64,000 nucleotides of DNA, taken from positions 248,001 to 312,000 of the forward strand of contig SEMN01000496.1 of the NCBI GenBank assembly GCA_005408345.1, written 5' to 3'. This DNA is from Macquaria australasica (Eukaryota > Chordata > Actinopteri > Centrarchiformes > Percichthyidae). Positions 1-12,904 of the stretch are shown here, piece after piece. Position numbers and translations under genes: made by a program. The notes under the pieces were generated by a model, which searched no databases, had not been told where the DNA came from, and saw nothing but the letters and a program-made list of their open reading frames with translations. Within the stretch, counting starts at the first letter, position 1. Each line of letters starts with the position of its first letter.

Positions 1-92
1 TACCGGGCGCTCTCAGAAGGGAATTTCTCTCTTTTGTCATAAGATTAGACTCCGTTCCAGTGATTACTCAGAGCTCAACACTCAACCTGCAG
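1..92 (+). other. possible 3' part of a coding exon of an unidentified gene
   Basis: Two of the three plus frames are open from the window edge to a consensus donor CAG|GTGAGA at 90-98. The frame starting at base 3 reads PGALRREFLSFVIRLDSVPV and then ITQSSTLNLQ, which ends in phase 0 at the donor. I do not recognise the protein. Ninety-two open bases are not significant alone; the donor and the acceptor at 810 are the only other support. Confidence 0.2.
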
Positions 93-316
93 GTGAGAAT
101 TATGCCAATGCATATCTTTGCATATTTAAGCCTGAATATTTAAATGTAGAACATTCTAATCACTGAATATTTTCATGTCCTTGATGTTGATACCGTGATG
201 TTCATGGTGCCGCCTCACTCGTGTTCCTGTGAGGCTGCTGAGAGGGACTGAGGAAGATTTATTCCTGGGAAAACAGGAAGTGGCTTAATGTGGACACATC
301 GACAGATACTACGCAT

Positions 317-348
317 GTGTGTGGTGTATGCACGCACACACCACACAC
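317..348. repeat. perfect 11-bp inverted repeat (hairpin)
   Basis: GTGTGTGGTGT at 317-327 is the exact reverse complement of ACACCACACAC at 338-348, with a 10-base loop. It lies in low-complexity GT/CA-like sequence, so it may be a degenerate microsatellite. Confidence 0.6.
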
Positions 349-540
349 TTCATTTATGATTCCTTGTATTATTCCTTAACCCAGCTTTTCCTTAACGACC
401 AATCCCAATTGTTACAAATACTAATTTATTAAACACCATTTTACCGGTTTCAATTAATAATTGAACATCAGCACATACCACATTTAATGCAGTAAGCTGA
501 AGCCTTTCTTCAGTGCAGCAGAAAAATTAAATTTAAATAT

Positions 541-700
541 ATACCTAAAAGGCATTAAGTGTTGCAGTGGTAAGAGATGTTAGGGTCACTGATTCAATCC
601 CCAGGCCAGCAGATAAATCTGAGTGGGGAAAGTGATAGACAATTAAATAAAATTAAAGGTAAAAGAAATAAAGGTTAAGTAAAGTTAAGTGTTCAGGATC
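541..700 (+). repeat. possible degenerate tRNA-derived SINE fragment
   Basis: GTTGCAGTGGTAAGAGATGT resembles a tRNA A-box region, and about 30 bases on GATTCAATCCCC resembles a B-box. An A-rich stretch follows (640-680). The match is by eye only. Confidence 0.3.
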
Positions 701-810
701 AGCCTCAAGAACAGATTTTAAGCATCAGTATTGACTCCATCTTGACAAAGATGTGAAAACTAAGGACTCATCAGTTAATTAATTAATTTGGTTTTTTTTT
801 CTACTGACAG

Positions 811-910
811 CGTGGCCTAAGGACGAAGAAGTGTTACCAAAAATGAGCCAAGACACAGTAGCAAAGCCTTTGTTTGAAAGTTGCTATACAAATAAAGTTG
901 CCTTGCCTAA
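811..910 (+). other. possible terminal exon, or a LINE/SINE-type 3' tail
   Basis: A T-rich tract ending in CTACTGACAG (801-810) makes a good acceptor. If joined to base 92 in the frame starting at base 3, it adds about 11 codons and a stop at 844-846. An AATAAA follows near 890. However, the sequence around it (GCTATACAAATAAAGTTGCC) is also the usual form of fish LINE 3' tails, so this may just be a retroelement end. Confidence 0.2.
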
Positions 911-1123
911 AATATCTATTTCTTCTTTTGCTTCTAATCTTTCTTTCAGGCAAAAGACAAAAACAAGAAAGATGTACAGCTGTGGGGAAAAGTCTCAATA
1001 ATCAGTGTTTGTGTAAAATATAACTTTTGATTTACTTTAAAGACCTGATGGCCACATTCAATTGTAATTTCAAACACTGATCTTCTTAATCAGAACGTTT
1101 ATTTTTTGAGAAAAATAACTATA

Positions 1124-1155
1124 TAACAACAACAACAACAATCAACAACAATAGC
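1124..1155 (+). repeat. AAC/ACA trinucleotide repeat
   Basis: A short run of about six AAC units with an imperfect continuation (ATCAACAACAATAGC). Confidence 0.7.
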
Positions 1156-1309
1156 AACATCATACCTGTAAATTAATCACAAAGATATTCATAAGAAATA
1201 ATGTCTTTGATTAAGAGGAGGGTTTGAGCAATTAGCATTTGTTCCTAAATGGTTTATCACAGCTTTTATGCATTTTGTGATCAAAAAAATACTTTTTATT
1301 TAATTGAAT

Positions 1310-1680
1310 CAGGTGTGCTTGTGGTGCAGTACAGGGATGAGTGGCAGCTTAGTAGTTCACACCATAACCTCATTTAGGAGTTCCTGGTTTCGAACCTGAA
1401 TGGGAAGAAACTCATACAAAGTATTTAAACAAACAAATTCCAACCAGAAAAAGTCCAAAGACATAAAAGCCAGGTAAGAAGAAACTTCCAAATTGGCCTT
1501 ACATGTGAACGTGTTTGTGCTGAGTGTTAGCCCTCAGATAGACCGGCAACCGGTCCAGTAAGTCTCCCTGTCTTTACCCACTGCAATTTGACAGAGAGTG
1601 ACCAATTATTCCTCTCTCAGCCTTCCTCCATTATAGATGAATGGCATACATTGAATGTTTTAGATGCCTTGAAGAAGTTT
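1310..1680 (+). repeat. fish SINE-like interspersed repeat with tRNA-type head
   Basis: The head GAGTGGCAGCTTAGTAGTTC and the B-box-like CTGGTTTCGAACCTGAATGG are followed by TCCAAAGACAT, AAATTGGCCTTACATGTGAA, and GATAGACCGGCAACCGGTCC, then a relic of the ATGAATGG tail. This order (tRNA-like head, TCCAAAGACAT, AATTG-CC, GA-TGGC-ACC-GTCC, ATGGATGG tail) is the arrangement of a very abundant fish repeat. The copy is diverged and has internal deletions. Confidence 0.6.
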
Positions 1681-1689
1681 GGAAACCAC

Positions 1690-4600
1690 TGGAATAGAAA
1701 AGTAATGATAATCCAAATAATAAGGTTGGGTTTCTTATTAACTGGTATATGATGTGGAGTGTTAAGGTATTCCCACTGTTAACTATATCAGTTTGTGGCA
1801 ACATTAGGATCTTTTGGTAAAACTGCTGTATTAATGTAGTCCATTTGCCACAGCCAGCTGATTTTTCATCTATAAGCCAAACGCTTTAATAATGTATGTC
1901 TACATACATCAAATGTATGTGGTTAGAAAAATTACAGATAGGGCCTTTAAAGAGTGTGTAGTGTTGTGTTGACAGTCCTCCTCACAAGCACACTCACATA
2001 CTGAATATCAACAAACTGAGAAAAGCCACAGGGGCCCATATATCAAGGAACGTCACTAAGGAGCTCAGTAACCTATTTATAATGCGAGTGTGAAAAAACT
2101 CTGTGTGAAAAACTCTCTGCTGTTGGCTCTCACCAGGGGCCTCGATGCAAAGCGATGATTCACAAGCTGCTAATCAGCCATGTCAGAGCATAGTAAGAAA
2201 CAATGCCAAGATCAAGGCTCCATACATCATACTCTGTCACATCCTCTATCATTTTTAACATTAACCGAGCAGTGCAAGGTGAGCCTCCAGCTCTCCCACT
2301 GTTGAATCGAGCTGTGCAAGAGAAGGAGAAACCTCCGGATTCGTTTCGAGGCCGGACCAACACAGAAGCTCCTTGTAGATATTCTCTTTGATCCGGCCAG
2401 CCTGGCACAGGCTGACTGAGATCCAAGCAGGCATTAGACGACAAAGGGATCTGAGAGAGGACAAGCCACATTCATGCTGGGCTCTGAGGAGGCCAGCTGA
2501 TCGCACCATCTGGCCTTCCCAAGCAGGCTTGTGCTCCTTGAAAATCCACTCGACTGATCTGCAAGGAAGTTAGACTTTGCCACATGACAATAGCTGCTGC
2601 TCAGATGTGGAGGGATGACAGAAACCTGCAGCCTATTTTTGTTGAACACACAAGTTTCATGGATTGGATTCTGTATCAACAACTTGGCAAGTGTCAAAGG
2701 CTGGCCAGTAATGCACAGATAGACACTCATTCATTAGTTACCAGTGGTTAACTAGCATCAGGTTTGCCATAAGCTACAAGTAAGGATGTAGTGAGTTGAT
2801 GTTTTTTTCCCGAAATGTAACACTTCCCGGAAATATATCCTCACCTGGAATTTCTTGTCATAAATGAAGTTTGCAGATGATGCATGATGTTATTCTTTTA
2901 TATTTGTTATTTTGAGAATTTTTTCATCATATCCTCTTACATTTTTATTTTGGTAATATAGGAGTGTGCCTTTATGGTGCAAACCTGAGGTTATAACTGC
3001 ATGCAGTGGCAGGGAAGCATGTGGCCGTTCCAACATGATATTTTGGTGTTTTGAGAAATGGGAGTATTGTTGTTGTAAATGTAGTTGTAGCATTACATTA
3101 AATTAAGCGATCTCCTGCACTGGTGAATGCGGCTCTTCGATGGATGTCTGCATATGATTAATCCAGTAGTGGATCTTAAGATAGTTAAGATTTACAGTTT
3201 TCGCTCTCTACTTTGTTTACTTAATCTCAAAAATATATTTTGCCCTGCAGAAACTGTCGTTTCAGCGTGAAAAGTGACTGGAAGAATTCGCTGCAAGTGA
3301 AAAGTTGATGACTGTAATAACGGCAATTTAAGGTGGAACACTCAGTATCTCTGACAGTTGCATGGAAGCCTCTTTGTTTCAGTACATACTGTATATATAT
3401 TGTTCAGTATGTGAATGCACAGGTTCTAGGATCTTCCCGCATATTTTTCCCGTGAAATGGGGCCAGATTTTGGCAAGAATTCCCAGAAAATACTGCGATC
3501 TCAATTCCCGGTATTAAAGTAATTTGACAAGATTTCACAGATGATTAATATTCTTAAAAAGCTACCCTTAAGCTCTTTGAAGGTTGCAAGTAGAGATATA
3601 TACGCTCAGGATTCCAGGCTAAAGACTCTAGTTATTATTACAAAAATTATGATGTTTTTGTTTTGTTTTGTTTTAACATTTCCTTTCAGCCAATTTGTGT
3701 GGTATGGATTTTCCTCTGCAACAGCGTGACGTGCAGACTTTCAGCAGGTCAAACCCATTTTGAGAGGAGCACAAGCTACGGGTTTTATTGTGAAGGAGCT
3801 CATGTTGTGGATGAGGCTCCTGCAGTTTGCTGGGGATTCATTTATATACTGAAGCCCCAGGATACCTGCTGCTGTTTTGCCCTCCTAGATCTTTTCAGTT
3901 TTGTTTACAACATTGCGATTCACCTCTGTCCATAACTACTTGGGTTATTTTAGAATGACTGTGTTGCACTTTCTGAAGGCAAAACAGCTCTTTAACCTTC
4001 CCTTTTTATCTTCTGGTTCCTGGAGCGGTATGCAGCAGAGACAGAGAGGCAGCAGTGTTGGACCTTCTCACTAAATAAAGCTTTACTTAGTTACTTACAT
4101 ACTTCTCACCTGCATTCAATCAACTTATGCGCACATTAATCTTTTTATTTTGTAGAGTGTTTGCTTGCTGTGTCTCATTGTGGTGGTTTAAATTATCTGT
4201 CAATAAGTCTAACCGTCATTCTTAAGGTGTTATTGTGAGAACAGTGAGTGCCTAGTCTCTGGGTGGATGACATGGAAACCATCGTTTTCTTTGTTATGTT
4301 GCCAATCTTATCACACTGTAAACAAAACCATCATTCTACTCACTTAATTGTCTCCATGGCTGCTTGGGAAAGATGGGTTTTTTTAATGTTAGCCAGAGGT
4401 GTTAGCCAGGCATGCAGATACTGAACCTGCTGCATGTCACAAACATGTAGCAGAGGGATACAGGGATACAGATATATTCCAGATGTAAACTTTTACTGAA
4501 GATTTGAGGCTCTTAGCACTGATATTAGTAATAACCCAGAATTCTAAATCCTCCCACCGTCCCTTTTTACTGAAGCGAGTACAGTCCAAGTCACAGGAGT

Positions 4601-5640
4601 GTTTGATGTATTGGAGGATTTTTTTTTTTTTTTGTAATCACAGCGAGTGAGCCTTTCCGAGCGTGGGCGTCTGCTGGAGGTGGAGTAATCCTCCTTGGTC
4701 TCAGAATCCAAACAGACCCAACATGAAAGGAAAGTGCAATTACCCAGCCTTATTCCAGATCAATTGGAAGCCACCACCAATAAATGTAGAATTGTTTCTC
4801 AGTTGTCTCCTCTCTGTGCGAGGGACCATGTAGGCTTTTTCTTTGTTTCTGGGACACTATGAGAGAAGTCACGGTTGAACAGTAGGGGGATGGATTGATA
4901 TATCACTCTGACATACTTGATTTTAAGGCACTAAAGCATCAAAATTTGGCAGAACATTGAAAGATACTGAATATCGGCACAAAATATGCCTCAGTGACTT
5001 CAGCATATAATGCTTCTCTTTCACTCAGACATTTTGTCAGATACCAGATTACATGCATGATACATTGTCTTTATTAATAGCTTTATTAGCTGTTTCATTA
5101 ATTGCTTTACATGCTTATATCCTATTTCAAGAACTGATTTATTTTTAGTTTAATGTACTATTTTAGAGTGACTATGTAACATCTGTCCAGAGACCGGACA
5201 TATTCAAAGTTATGTTTATTAACATAATGTGTACTTTCCCTGTTAAATAAGCCATTCAATGCAAATAAAAATAAGAGCATCATATAAACTTTAAAGTTTA
5301 AAGGAAAAAAGAAAGTTAACAAAAAACACAGTTTTAGAAATGGAGATAATAACCTACAGAATTAGAAAAACAAGAATATCTGATGATGGAGTCAATGACT
5401 TGATTATGAGGCTCACAATTAAATTAAAGTATAGAGGGGTAGGACATGTGCAGATAAAGCTATCAGTGAATCTTTAATTGATGGACTAAATTATGAATAT
5501 ATGGATGATTAATACAACTAACAGGTTGGTCATTTCACCAAGTGAAGTATTTTACTTCATTCTCATTGCACAAATTAAGTACCTGGACAACAAAATGCAG
5601 TTTAGCATTGAACCAGTAAGTGCAAACAGTAGCATATACA
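1690..5640. other. intergenic, nothing identified
   Basis: AT-rich sequence with scattered open frames of up to 103 codons and no recognisable protein, RNA gene or paired repeat ends. Confidence 0.6.
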
Positions 5641-5642
5641 TT

Positions 5643-5815
5643 CAGTTGCCAGTTCATTGGGTACAACTAATGCAATCTAATACAACAGTCCTGCAATAAA
5701 TATATTGTGTTATACTGACAGGAGGTTCTATTATTTTGTCCACCCCATTTATATCAATGATGAGGGTAGGCTAAATAGACACACCTCTCAGTATAATGCA
5801 GTATAAAACATTGTG
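5643..5815 (+). mobile_element. degraded non-autonomous DNA transposon, left end only
   Basis: It begins CAGTTGCCAGTTCATTGGGT, a variant of the same terminal motif as the element at 61138 (CAGTGGCCACTTTATTAGGT). Internal text such as CACACCTCTCAGTATAATGC also resembles that element (TCTGAATATAATGCAGTCCA). No matching right end is visible before the TA microsatellite. Confidence 0.45.
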
Positions 5816-5891
5816 TATAAAGCAAAAATATATATAATATTGTAAGAACCAACTGGAAATTTAACAATCTTGCAATATTGTATAATGTATA

Positions 5892-5896
<5 letters not shown>

Positions 5897-5964
<68 letters not shown>
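5897..5964. repeat. TA dinucleotide microsatellite
   Basis: An uninterrupted TA tract of about 34 units, directly followed by a CA tract. The Tyr-Ile repeat frames on the minus strand are artefacts of this run. Confidence 0.97.
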
Positions 5965-5968
<4 letters not shown>

Positions 5969-5982
5969 CACACACACACACA
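5965..5982. repeat. CA microsatellite adjoining the TA tract
   Basis: CATACACACACACACACA continues from the TA repeat, making a compound (TA)n(CA)n locus. Confidence 0.9.
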
Positions 5983-6046
5983 GTAACCTAAAAATATATT
6001 TATTATCATTATCAATGTTTACATTATTTAGGTTTATGCCATGAGT

Positions 6047-6216
6047 GGTTACATATATAACCATGGTTCTCTGAACAAAGATACTATCTCTCAGCTCTAG
6101 GCCAATCAGAGGTCAGTTTCTAGGAATTGTCCGCATCAGTCCCCAAACACATAAAATAAGTAACAGGATAGAGAGATAGTGACTTCACTCAGATAATCAT
6201 GGTTACATATGTAACC
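6047..6216. mobile_element. small MITE with self-palindromic terminal inverted repeats
   Basis: The left end GGTTACATATATAACCATGG (6047-6066) and right end CATGGTTACATATGTAACC (6198-6216) are inverted copies. Each end also contains the palindrome GGTTACATATGTAACC or a one-base variant. The total is about 170 bases, too short to encode a transposase. Confidence 0.65.
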
Positions 6217-9200
6217 TTCTCTTCTCATATTGCTTGGTGTGAAATTACCACTTTAAATTTAAAACCTGTCAGACTGGCCAAGGTGCACAGCTCTGAAAGT
6301 GACAGTCTAATTCCACAACTCATTCATTCTGGGCTGTCACCTTTTTGCTAAATATAGTACAGAGTTTCTGCCCCAAAGTATCTGTCTGACAGGTGATGAA
6401 GGCATATTCTCTGCCACTCAATCAAAGTGACATCCAGTGAGAGGCCGTTTGCTCATACCACACAATGGGTGCTTTCCATTAAATATGTATTTTATTCTTT
6501 TCAGCTTTATAAAGATATTCCTTTCTATATGCAGTTTGAAATGAAACCACTTCAAGATGAAACAGACATTTCCATACACATGCAAAAAGTCAAGGATTTT
6601 GCAGAACTATTTTTCAGTTCACAACAAGTGAAATCTCAATATTTTTCACTCCAGAACAAACCCACTCTATGTTCTCCTCTCACATCTCTTGCATACGGAT
6701 CCTCAAAGACATAATCCGCCTACACCCTGCTCAGTTTATGACAAATCATCCTGATGCATGGCAAATTCTTCCATCCTAAAAGGCCCTGAGAGGGCTGTGA
6801 TCTATGTGTTCTAACAGTAACGTCCTAGTTTAGCTCTTGCTGAACCATGAATCCACAGTTTCATCATCAGATATACATTGTATGCGTTTTGCTTTGTTAA
6901 ATTGATGCTACATTTATTGTCCTGAAGGGAAAATGTGATTTGGACCGAAAGCTGCTGTATAAAGATTACATAGCCTGCATGTCAAATAAATATAAAAATA
7001 CTACAGCACAATAAAGTGTATTAGGCCTCTGTATTTTAGAAAATTACATTTTTACTTGTTCCAGCTTTGCCAATCCTTCATTGTGGAGCAAATGATTGTA
7101 TTACAAACCATTTTTATTGTGTCAGAGGAATAACATGCCAAGGCACACCTGATAATTTTTGCTTTTAAATGTTATGAAATTTATTTTAAAGTAATAAATA
7201 AAAATGTACAATTTGAAATGGCAATAAATTTGGTGAAGGGCACATAATGACTCACAGCACGAATCTTAACACCTGGACAAGAGTCCAAGTAGTTGGTCTT
7301 CACTCGGGACCTGACTCCACTCTTCACAGCCAAGACCTGAGACTCAATTGTGAATTTGGGACCAAAATCACTTTGTACCACAAACAGTATGCTTTGAATA
7401 CAACAAACAAAATTCCAGTCACCTCAGTTGTGTTGCGGTGGAGGCAGAAATGTCTATAATCTATAAAACCAAAACTGTCTGCATGATAAGACACTATTAG
7501 AGGTTAAAGATTATTTATTGATTTATTTTGTAATTTGGTTTGACTGACTGTTTAAGTACTAACCAGATACCTGCACGCCAGATATGCAAGGCCTAATTTC
7601 CACCTAGACTGGCACAGCTGCAATTTAGCCACAATACTGCAAAGTAAAGCACTAGACTGTATATACTCAATGTATAGCACAAAACAAAACCCCCCCACCC
7701 ATTTTGCAACAATCTGCATCTTATTAGTCTCAAGGCTTAGATGTTGTTTTTGCTCACTGATGTGGATTATGCAGTGAAAACAGTAAGAACCCGTACTTCT
7801 TACAGAGTTTCAGTCAATATGTGTAAATGTTAATATTGTAAAATATTCAGCAACATCTGTGTTCAAAAATGCATCTTTTTTTTTTAATCACATGTGAGCA
7901 CACATAGTTGTCATGGAGGCAGAGATTTACTGTGGGAGGGGACAAGCAGAACATCAAAGGCTTAACATGCATGCACTGCTCCGATCCCACATCTTATGCA
8001 AATCATCATGCAGGGTTTTGCATTTCCAACACAAGACACACACAGAGAAAATCCAAGAATGCACGAGAGAAGACGTGAGCTGGATGATGTAACTGTTTGG
8101 ACGACGCAGCTGTGGTTCTGGGAGGTAAAAAAAATAAAAAAAATTCCCAATGTTTCATAAAAAACAAATGAACATTACAGATACAGTGAGGAGTGACCTG
8201 GTTTAATTAAAATCTAGGTGGCTGCTTTGATCAAAAATTGACATTTGAAGAGACAGTTTTCAGGCCATATCAGGCACTTGAGGGAGGTGATGCAATGATA
8301 TTGACTTATTGAAGCTGCGGCACACGTGCTATCGACTTCTGAAGAACCTCCCATGGAATAATTGCTCCCCAAGGCTCCTGTCATTTGCTAATCTCGGTGA
8401 AATGTTGCACTATCCACTATGGGTAAACAGGAAGGATTTGAAAATGTTTTTTAATATATGCTCTATTCTGGCTGGCAATTCAGATGTGCCATGCGAGTCA
8501 TAAAGGGATGTTATTATCTTTGAAAGCCATACAATCACATTTCCATCTCATATTCTTCTCTGTTATTTTTCACTCTAGCAATTTTCTTACCATCATGAAA
8601 ACACTCACTGAATACCTACTGTTTGCTTGATTTCGAAAACACTAAAATCTCTGTTTAATAAAAGTGTAACTAAAAGAAAGAATAACAGAAGAGAAAATGG
8701 GGTGAAATCATGGCTAAACACAGCTGAATGGCACTTACCTTTTCAGGAAGATTTTTTTTTTTTTTTAAATGTGAAATAATGATCTTTCTGGCACTCTGTA
8801 TTCATCTTCTACTCACTCTGCATTGTATTGGTTCATTTCATGCGGGAAAATCCCATGAAGCACTATCCAAAGTAATTTAATGGAACTGCTGCTGGCTAAT
8901 AACCAGGAAATTATGTCAGTTTGCATTGTGTACACTGTCATCCCACTGATGATAGCTCATGGTACATCTTTTCTTCTTTTCTCTTCATTTCATCTTCCAG
9001 AAAGTGTTGCAAAATATTCTTTAGGAAAATAATCATGTTGTCAGAAATCAGAAGTTATGAAAGAGTTTTGAAAGAGAGATGGGACGGGTTGATCTGTGGC
9101 TGCTTGGCCTCTCCGCAGAGTGAAAGCAGCAGTCCTCCATTAGTGTCTACACTGGATGCATTCGGCCACAGAACTGCTGAGCACTAAAAGCATTTTGGCA

Positions 9201-10880
9201 GAACTCACAACCCAATACAAAGTCAAAGTATATGCACACACTGTACAGTGCACACTGGAAGAAAATAGACTTTGTGTGAGCGTGTAGACAGCTGTATTGA
9301 TGTATTGATCTGCTCCATCAGACCCTCTTGATTTAGCGATTGAAAAGAGAGGTGTAGAAAACCTGTCATTGTATTGATGCAAAATACTTATAAAACCCAA
9401 CTATGACCATAAAGCACTATTTCTAATTGATTTCCAACAACATTGTCCTGAATAGCACACCCAGAGATATTAAAGGGATGGCTACCATGGTATAAGTGGT
9501 ATAATATCATCATATCACACAACCCTATTTGTCTGTATGTACTGTATTTGTTATATATTATACCTTTTGAATTGCTGTCTTTTTAATATACAAAAAGTTT
9601 TAAAAAAGACATGAAACTAAGGGCAAACATTAACTGAAATATGAAACGTAGTAGTCCAGATGGTTATCAAAATGGTCTTTAAAGCCACTATGTGTACAAT
9701 TATTATGTGATTATAGAATCTTTATAGAATACATTTTTTTCTGATGGCATGAGTTTGTTTGTAGAAAAGCTTTGTGCATTGTTGCCTGCCACACAAAATC
9801 GCAACTGCACAAATGAATGAAGTAGATTGGAGTAGATTTAAAATGCAGGTTTGAGATAACTCTGGACTTAGAAGTCTCACATCAGAGAAGTTGCAGACAG
9901 AAATCCCTTTCTGGTCTCGAGAACAGTTTAATTGTCAGTTACTGTTACTGTATATCTCATTGTCAGCCCGCTCTAAGTGTTGCATTAGATGAAGCCGAGC
10001 AGTGATCCGTTCTGAGGAGAGACACGGATGAGATAATTACAGTAATACATTACACCAAATCAGTCGAGTGGAGAATTCAGGGTGTGTTTTTATCTACCTC
10101 ACTGCCTCGGCAGGTCAGACTCATTCAGTCGGAATGAAAGAGGTTTGATGATGATATGCAGCAAACTGCAACCTATTTTTCGGAGGTACAAGTTCACATG
10201 AACAATGTCAAAGCTCTTGTCATCCTGCTATTATTGAGGGCAAGATTCAGGAAGGTTTTTGATTGCATCATCATAGCTGTATTCACTTTACTGTATCATA
10301 TTTTTTTACGACTCTTCTCCATTGTTGTTGTCATTGCCGTCATCAATCCCATTGTTCGTGGCCTCAACGTCATAGCCACAGCCAGCTCATCACGGAGAAA
10401 GTTGAGACTTCTTTTTTACTCTGAATCTAGTGTCCCAGGAGTGTCCCCTCCCCACCTGTGCACTAACCTCGATAACAGAAATGCTTTAGGTTGTAGATGG
10501 TTGGAAAAGTTTAGGGTTAGAGTCATGGTTTTAGAGAATGAGGCAGGATTTGTTAGCTGCCTGAGAGGCTCAACTCAGGGGGGAAAAATCCCCAACAAAC
10601 AAAAAGAAAAGGAACTGCCTTAAACGGCCCAAACATTAAAACTGAGAGAATTTATGTAGCAAAAGTGATTTAAATATAAAAATGTGTTTCACTGCAGCTA
10701 AATGCATCTTTAAAATCTGCAGATGGTGCCATCCTATTTATGGAAGGAACCACAAGCATAACAAATGCTGTAGGTTACAGGGCTCTGACTTTCCTCCTCA
10801 CTATCAGATTGGAAATGAAGTCCTAATATGCTTATTAATTAATTTCATGTTTTGAGTGTCCCAGCTGAAATATTGTAACT
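6217..10880. other. intergenic, nothing identified
   Basis: No gene, RNA or paired transposon ends were recognised. A 155-codon open frame at 10156-10623 has no recognisable domain. Bases 7250-7370 carry GAGTCC/GACTC-rich text that may be an old repeat. Confidence 0.55.
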
Positions 10881-10883
10881 AAG

Positions 10884-10902
10884 TATATATATATATATAT
10901 AT
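10884..10902. repeat. short AT microsatellite
   Basis: An uninterrupted TA/AT run of about nine units. Confidence 0.85.
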
Positions 10903-12904
10903 TCACCACCAGCAGTTAGTTTCAGTTGAACACTGTTGCTATAGCAACCACTGTTTAACGGAGAGTTATATCCACCATTTCATCAGATCTGTGACCAAGA
11001 AAATATTGACAAGCTTATTTTATCTTCTCGCCCAAATGCTCTTTTCAAAGCATTATGTGTAGTTTACTGATTTTATTGTAGTTGATGTGTGATTTGCTAA
11101 TGTAGTTTTCCTGCGATCAGTTTAAGTTAGCCATTATATATTAGCTGTCTGAGGCTAATGCTTTGCTAATACAACATTCTGCTAATTTACTGTTGGGCTA
11201 ATTGTTATGTACTTGACTGTTTTTACTCATTCAGTTTTACAATATACCTTTGACATAACTCTTGTTTATGGTATCTCATGTTTTTCTGATTTGTAACCCC
11301 TGTCTTTGACTTTTTTTGTCCACTGCTGTCTTTATCCTTTATTGGAGGTGTGCTCACTGCATCGCTGTGCTCCTATGGTGAAGAGCGAAGAGTATAAGCT
11401 AAAAAATGAAAACTCTCAAGGACATCCTTTACCTCGGAAATAATAGTCTCAGCTCAAGGTCTGCTTACAAGCTTTTTCTGGACCTTTCAGTCACATTTCT
11501 CATCAGCAGATGGAGTTTGCTCAGTGGTCATGGAGATGGCTAAGTTCACTGAACTCCAGTCACATAATGACAACCGAAACTCTGTCAGCTGATGAGGACA
11601 GTGAGATGTGATTGAGAGCTCAGAAAAAAAGTTAGTAAGTGGATCATATATCTTCAGTTTTTAAGGTTAATTTCTGCGTTTTTCACAGTTGTTTTTATCA
11701 CACACTAGCATGCCCCCTCCACAGCACATGCAGTGTAACGGTGACACACACATCTGTACCTAAATCAATTAATGTCGGTGAGTAATCTGTATTCTTTCCC
11801 TTATTTCACAGTTTTCAGTCTAATGAACATGTAATGAAATTATCCATAGCTTGTTAACATGACCTCACCTTATTGCACTAATGGGTTTATTTATATTATT
11901 TGTTGTATTTCAAAAACATATTTTATATTCTACTCATCTTTTCACTTTTGCAGCTTCATTGGCGGAACTTTATCCACAAGAATCAATAAAGTTTAATCTT
12001 ATTTTACATGAAATCGATTCTCTCTAAACTCATTACATAACATGCAGTATCCCGCCAAATGGCTTTCAGTGTTTTCCTAACTCAAGGTACATTACCAATG
12101 GAATTGTGGGAGTCGGTGCTGGCTGGTGAGCTGGAGGCTCACGATGCACAGGTCAACTCATTTTCCATTCCAAGTGGTTGCTATGCAACTACATGATCGG
12201 GCGCCTGAAGACCCAAAGTAAACAGGTTTTATTCTGTCTTTGCAATGATAACTCCAAAACAACATGCAGAGCCAAAAGCAGCTGAAAGCTTCATTCAATA
12301 CACCGGGATCTTCAAATGCTGTGTCATCTCCTGTTTATTTGCTGCAGGGTCTACAGTAAACATCTCAGGATGTCAAGAGAATTAGTTCTCAGCTAAAAGC
12401 TCCAAGTCTTTCATAATTCGATGATGCTTTTAGAGTGAAATTCAAACCATGAAAGGCTTCACAGTACTCTCAAAGTTCAAAATTCATGAAGTTATAACCA
12501 CCATTCACACGAATCAAGGTAGAATTTCCAGTAGCTCAGCTTTAGTTATATTCATACAGTGAAAGATGACATTCACATCAGCACTCCACAAATCTGGAAA
12601 CTTATCTGCATATAATTACATTAAGAGTCTCTGTGGAGGCGTCTTTCTATCATTCAAATAAATCAAAGTGGACGTTTTAATGGAATTTTCCTTTAACTTT
12701 CATCCATCTTGTAACTTTTGTTTTAATCCAAGTGACAAGTTGATACATAGGCCACCACCGCCTGCCTTTAAGCAACATTAAAAACTCTACAGAAATCTAA
12801 ATCTACCGTATGTGAGTGGGTGTAACAACTCAAGACAACTTTACTTTTTATCAATCCATGACCAGAGTGAAGACAACAAGCTTTGAAGATTTGAAGCACT
12901 TTCA

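Noticed and set aside
5754..6064. Minus-strand Tyr-Ile repeat frames
   Set aside because: Pure translation of the TA/CA microsatellite.
10156..10623. 155-codon plus-strand frame with hydrophobic stretches
   Set aside because: The hydrophobic runs come from T-rich DNA. There is no recognisable family, no splice context, and it ends in low-complexity sequence.
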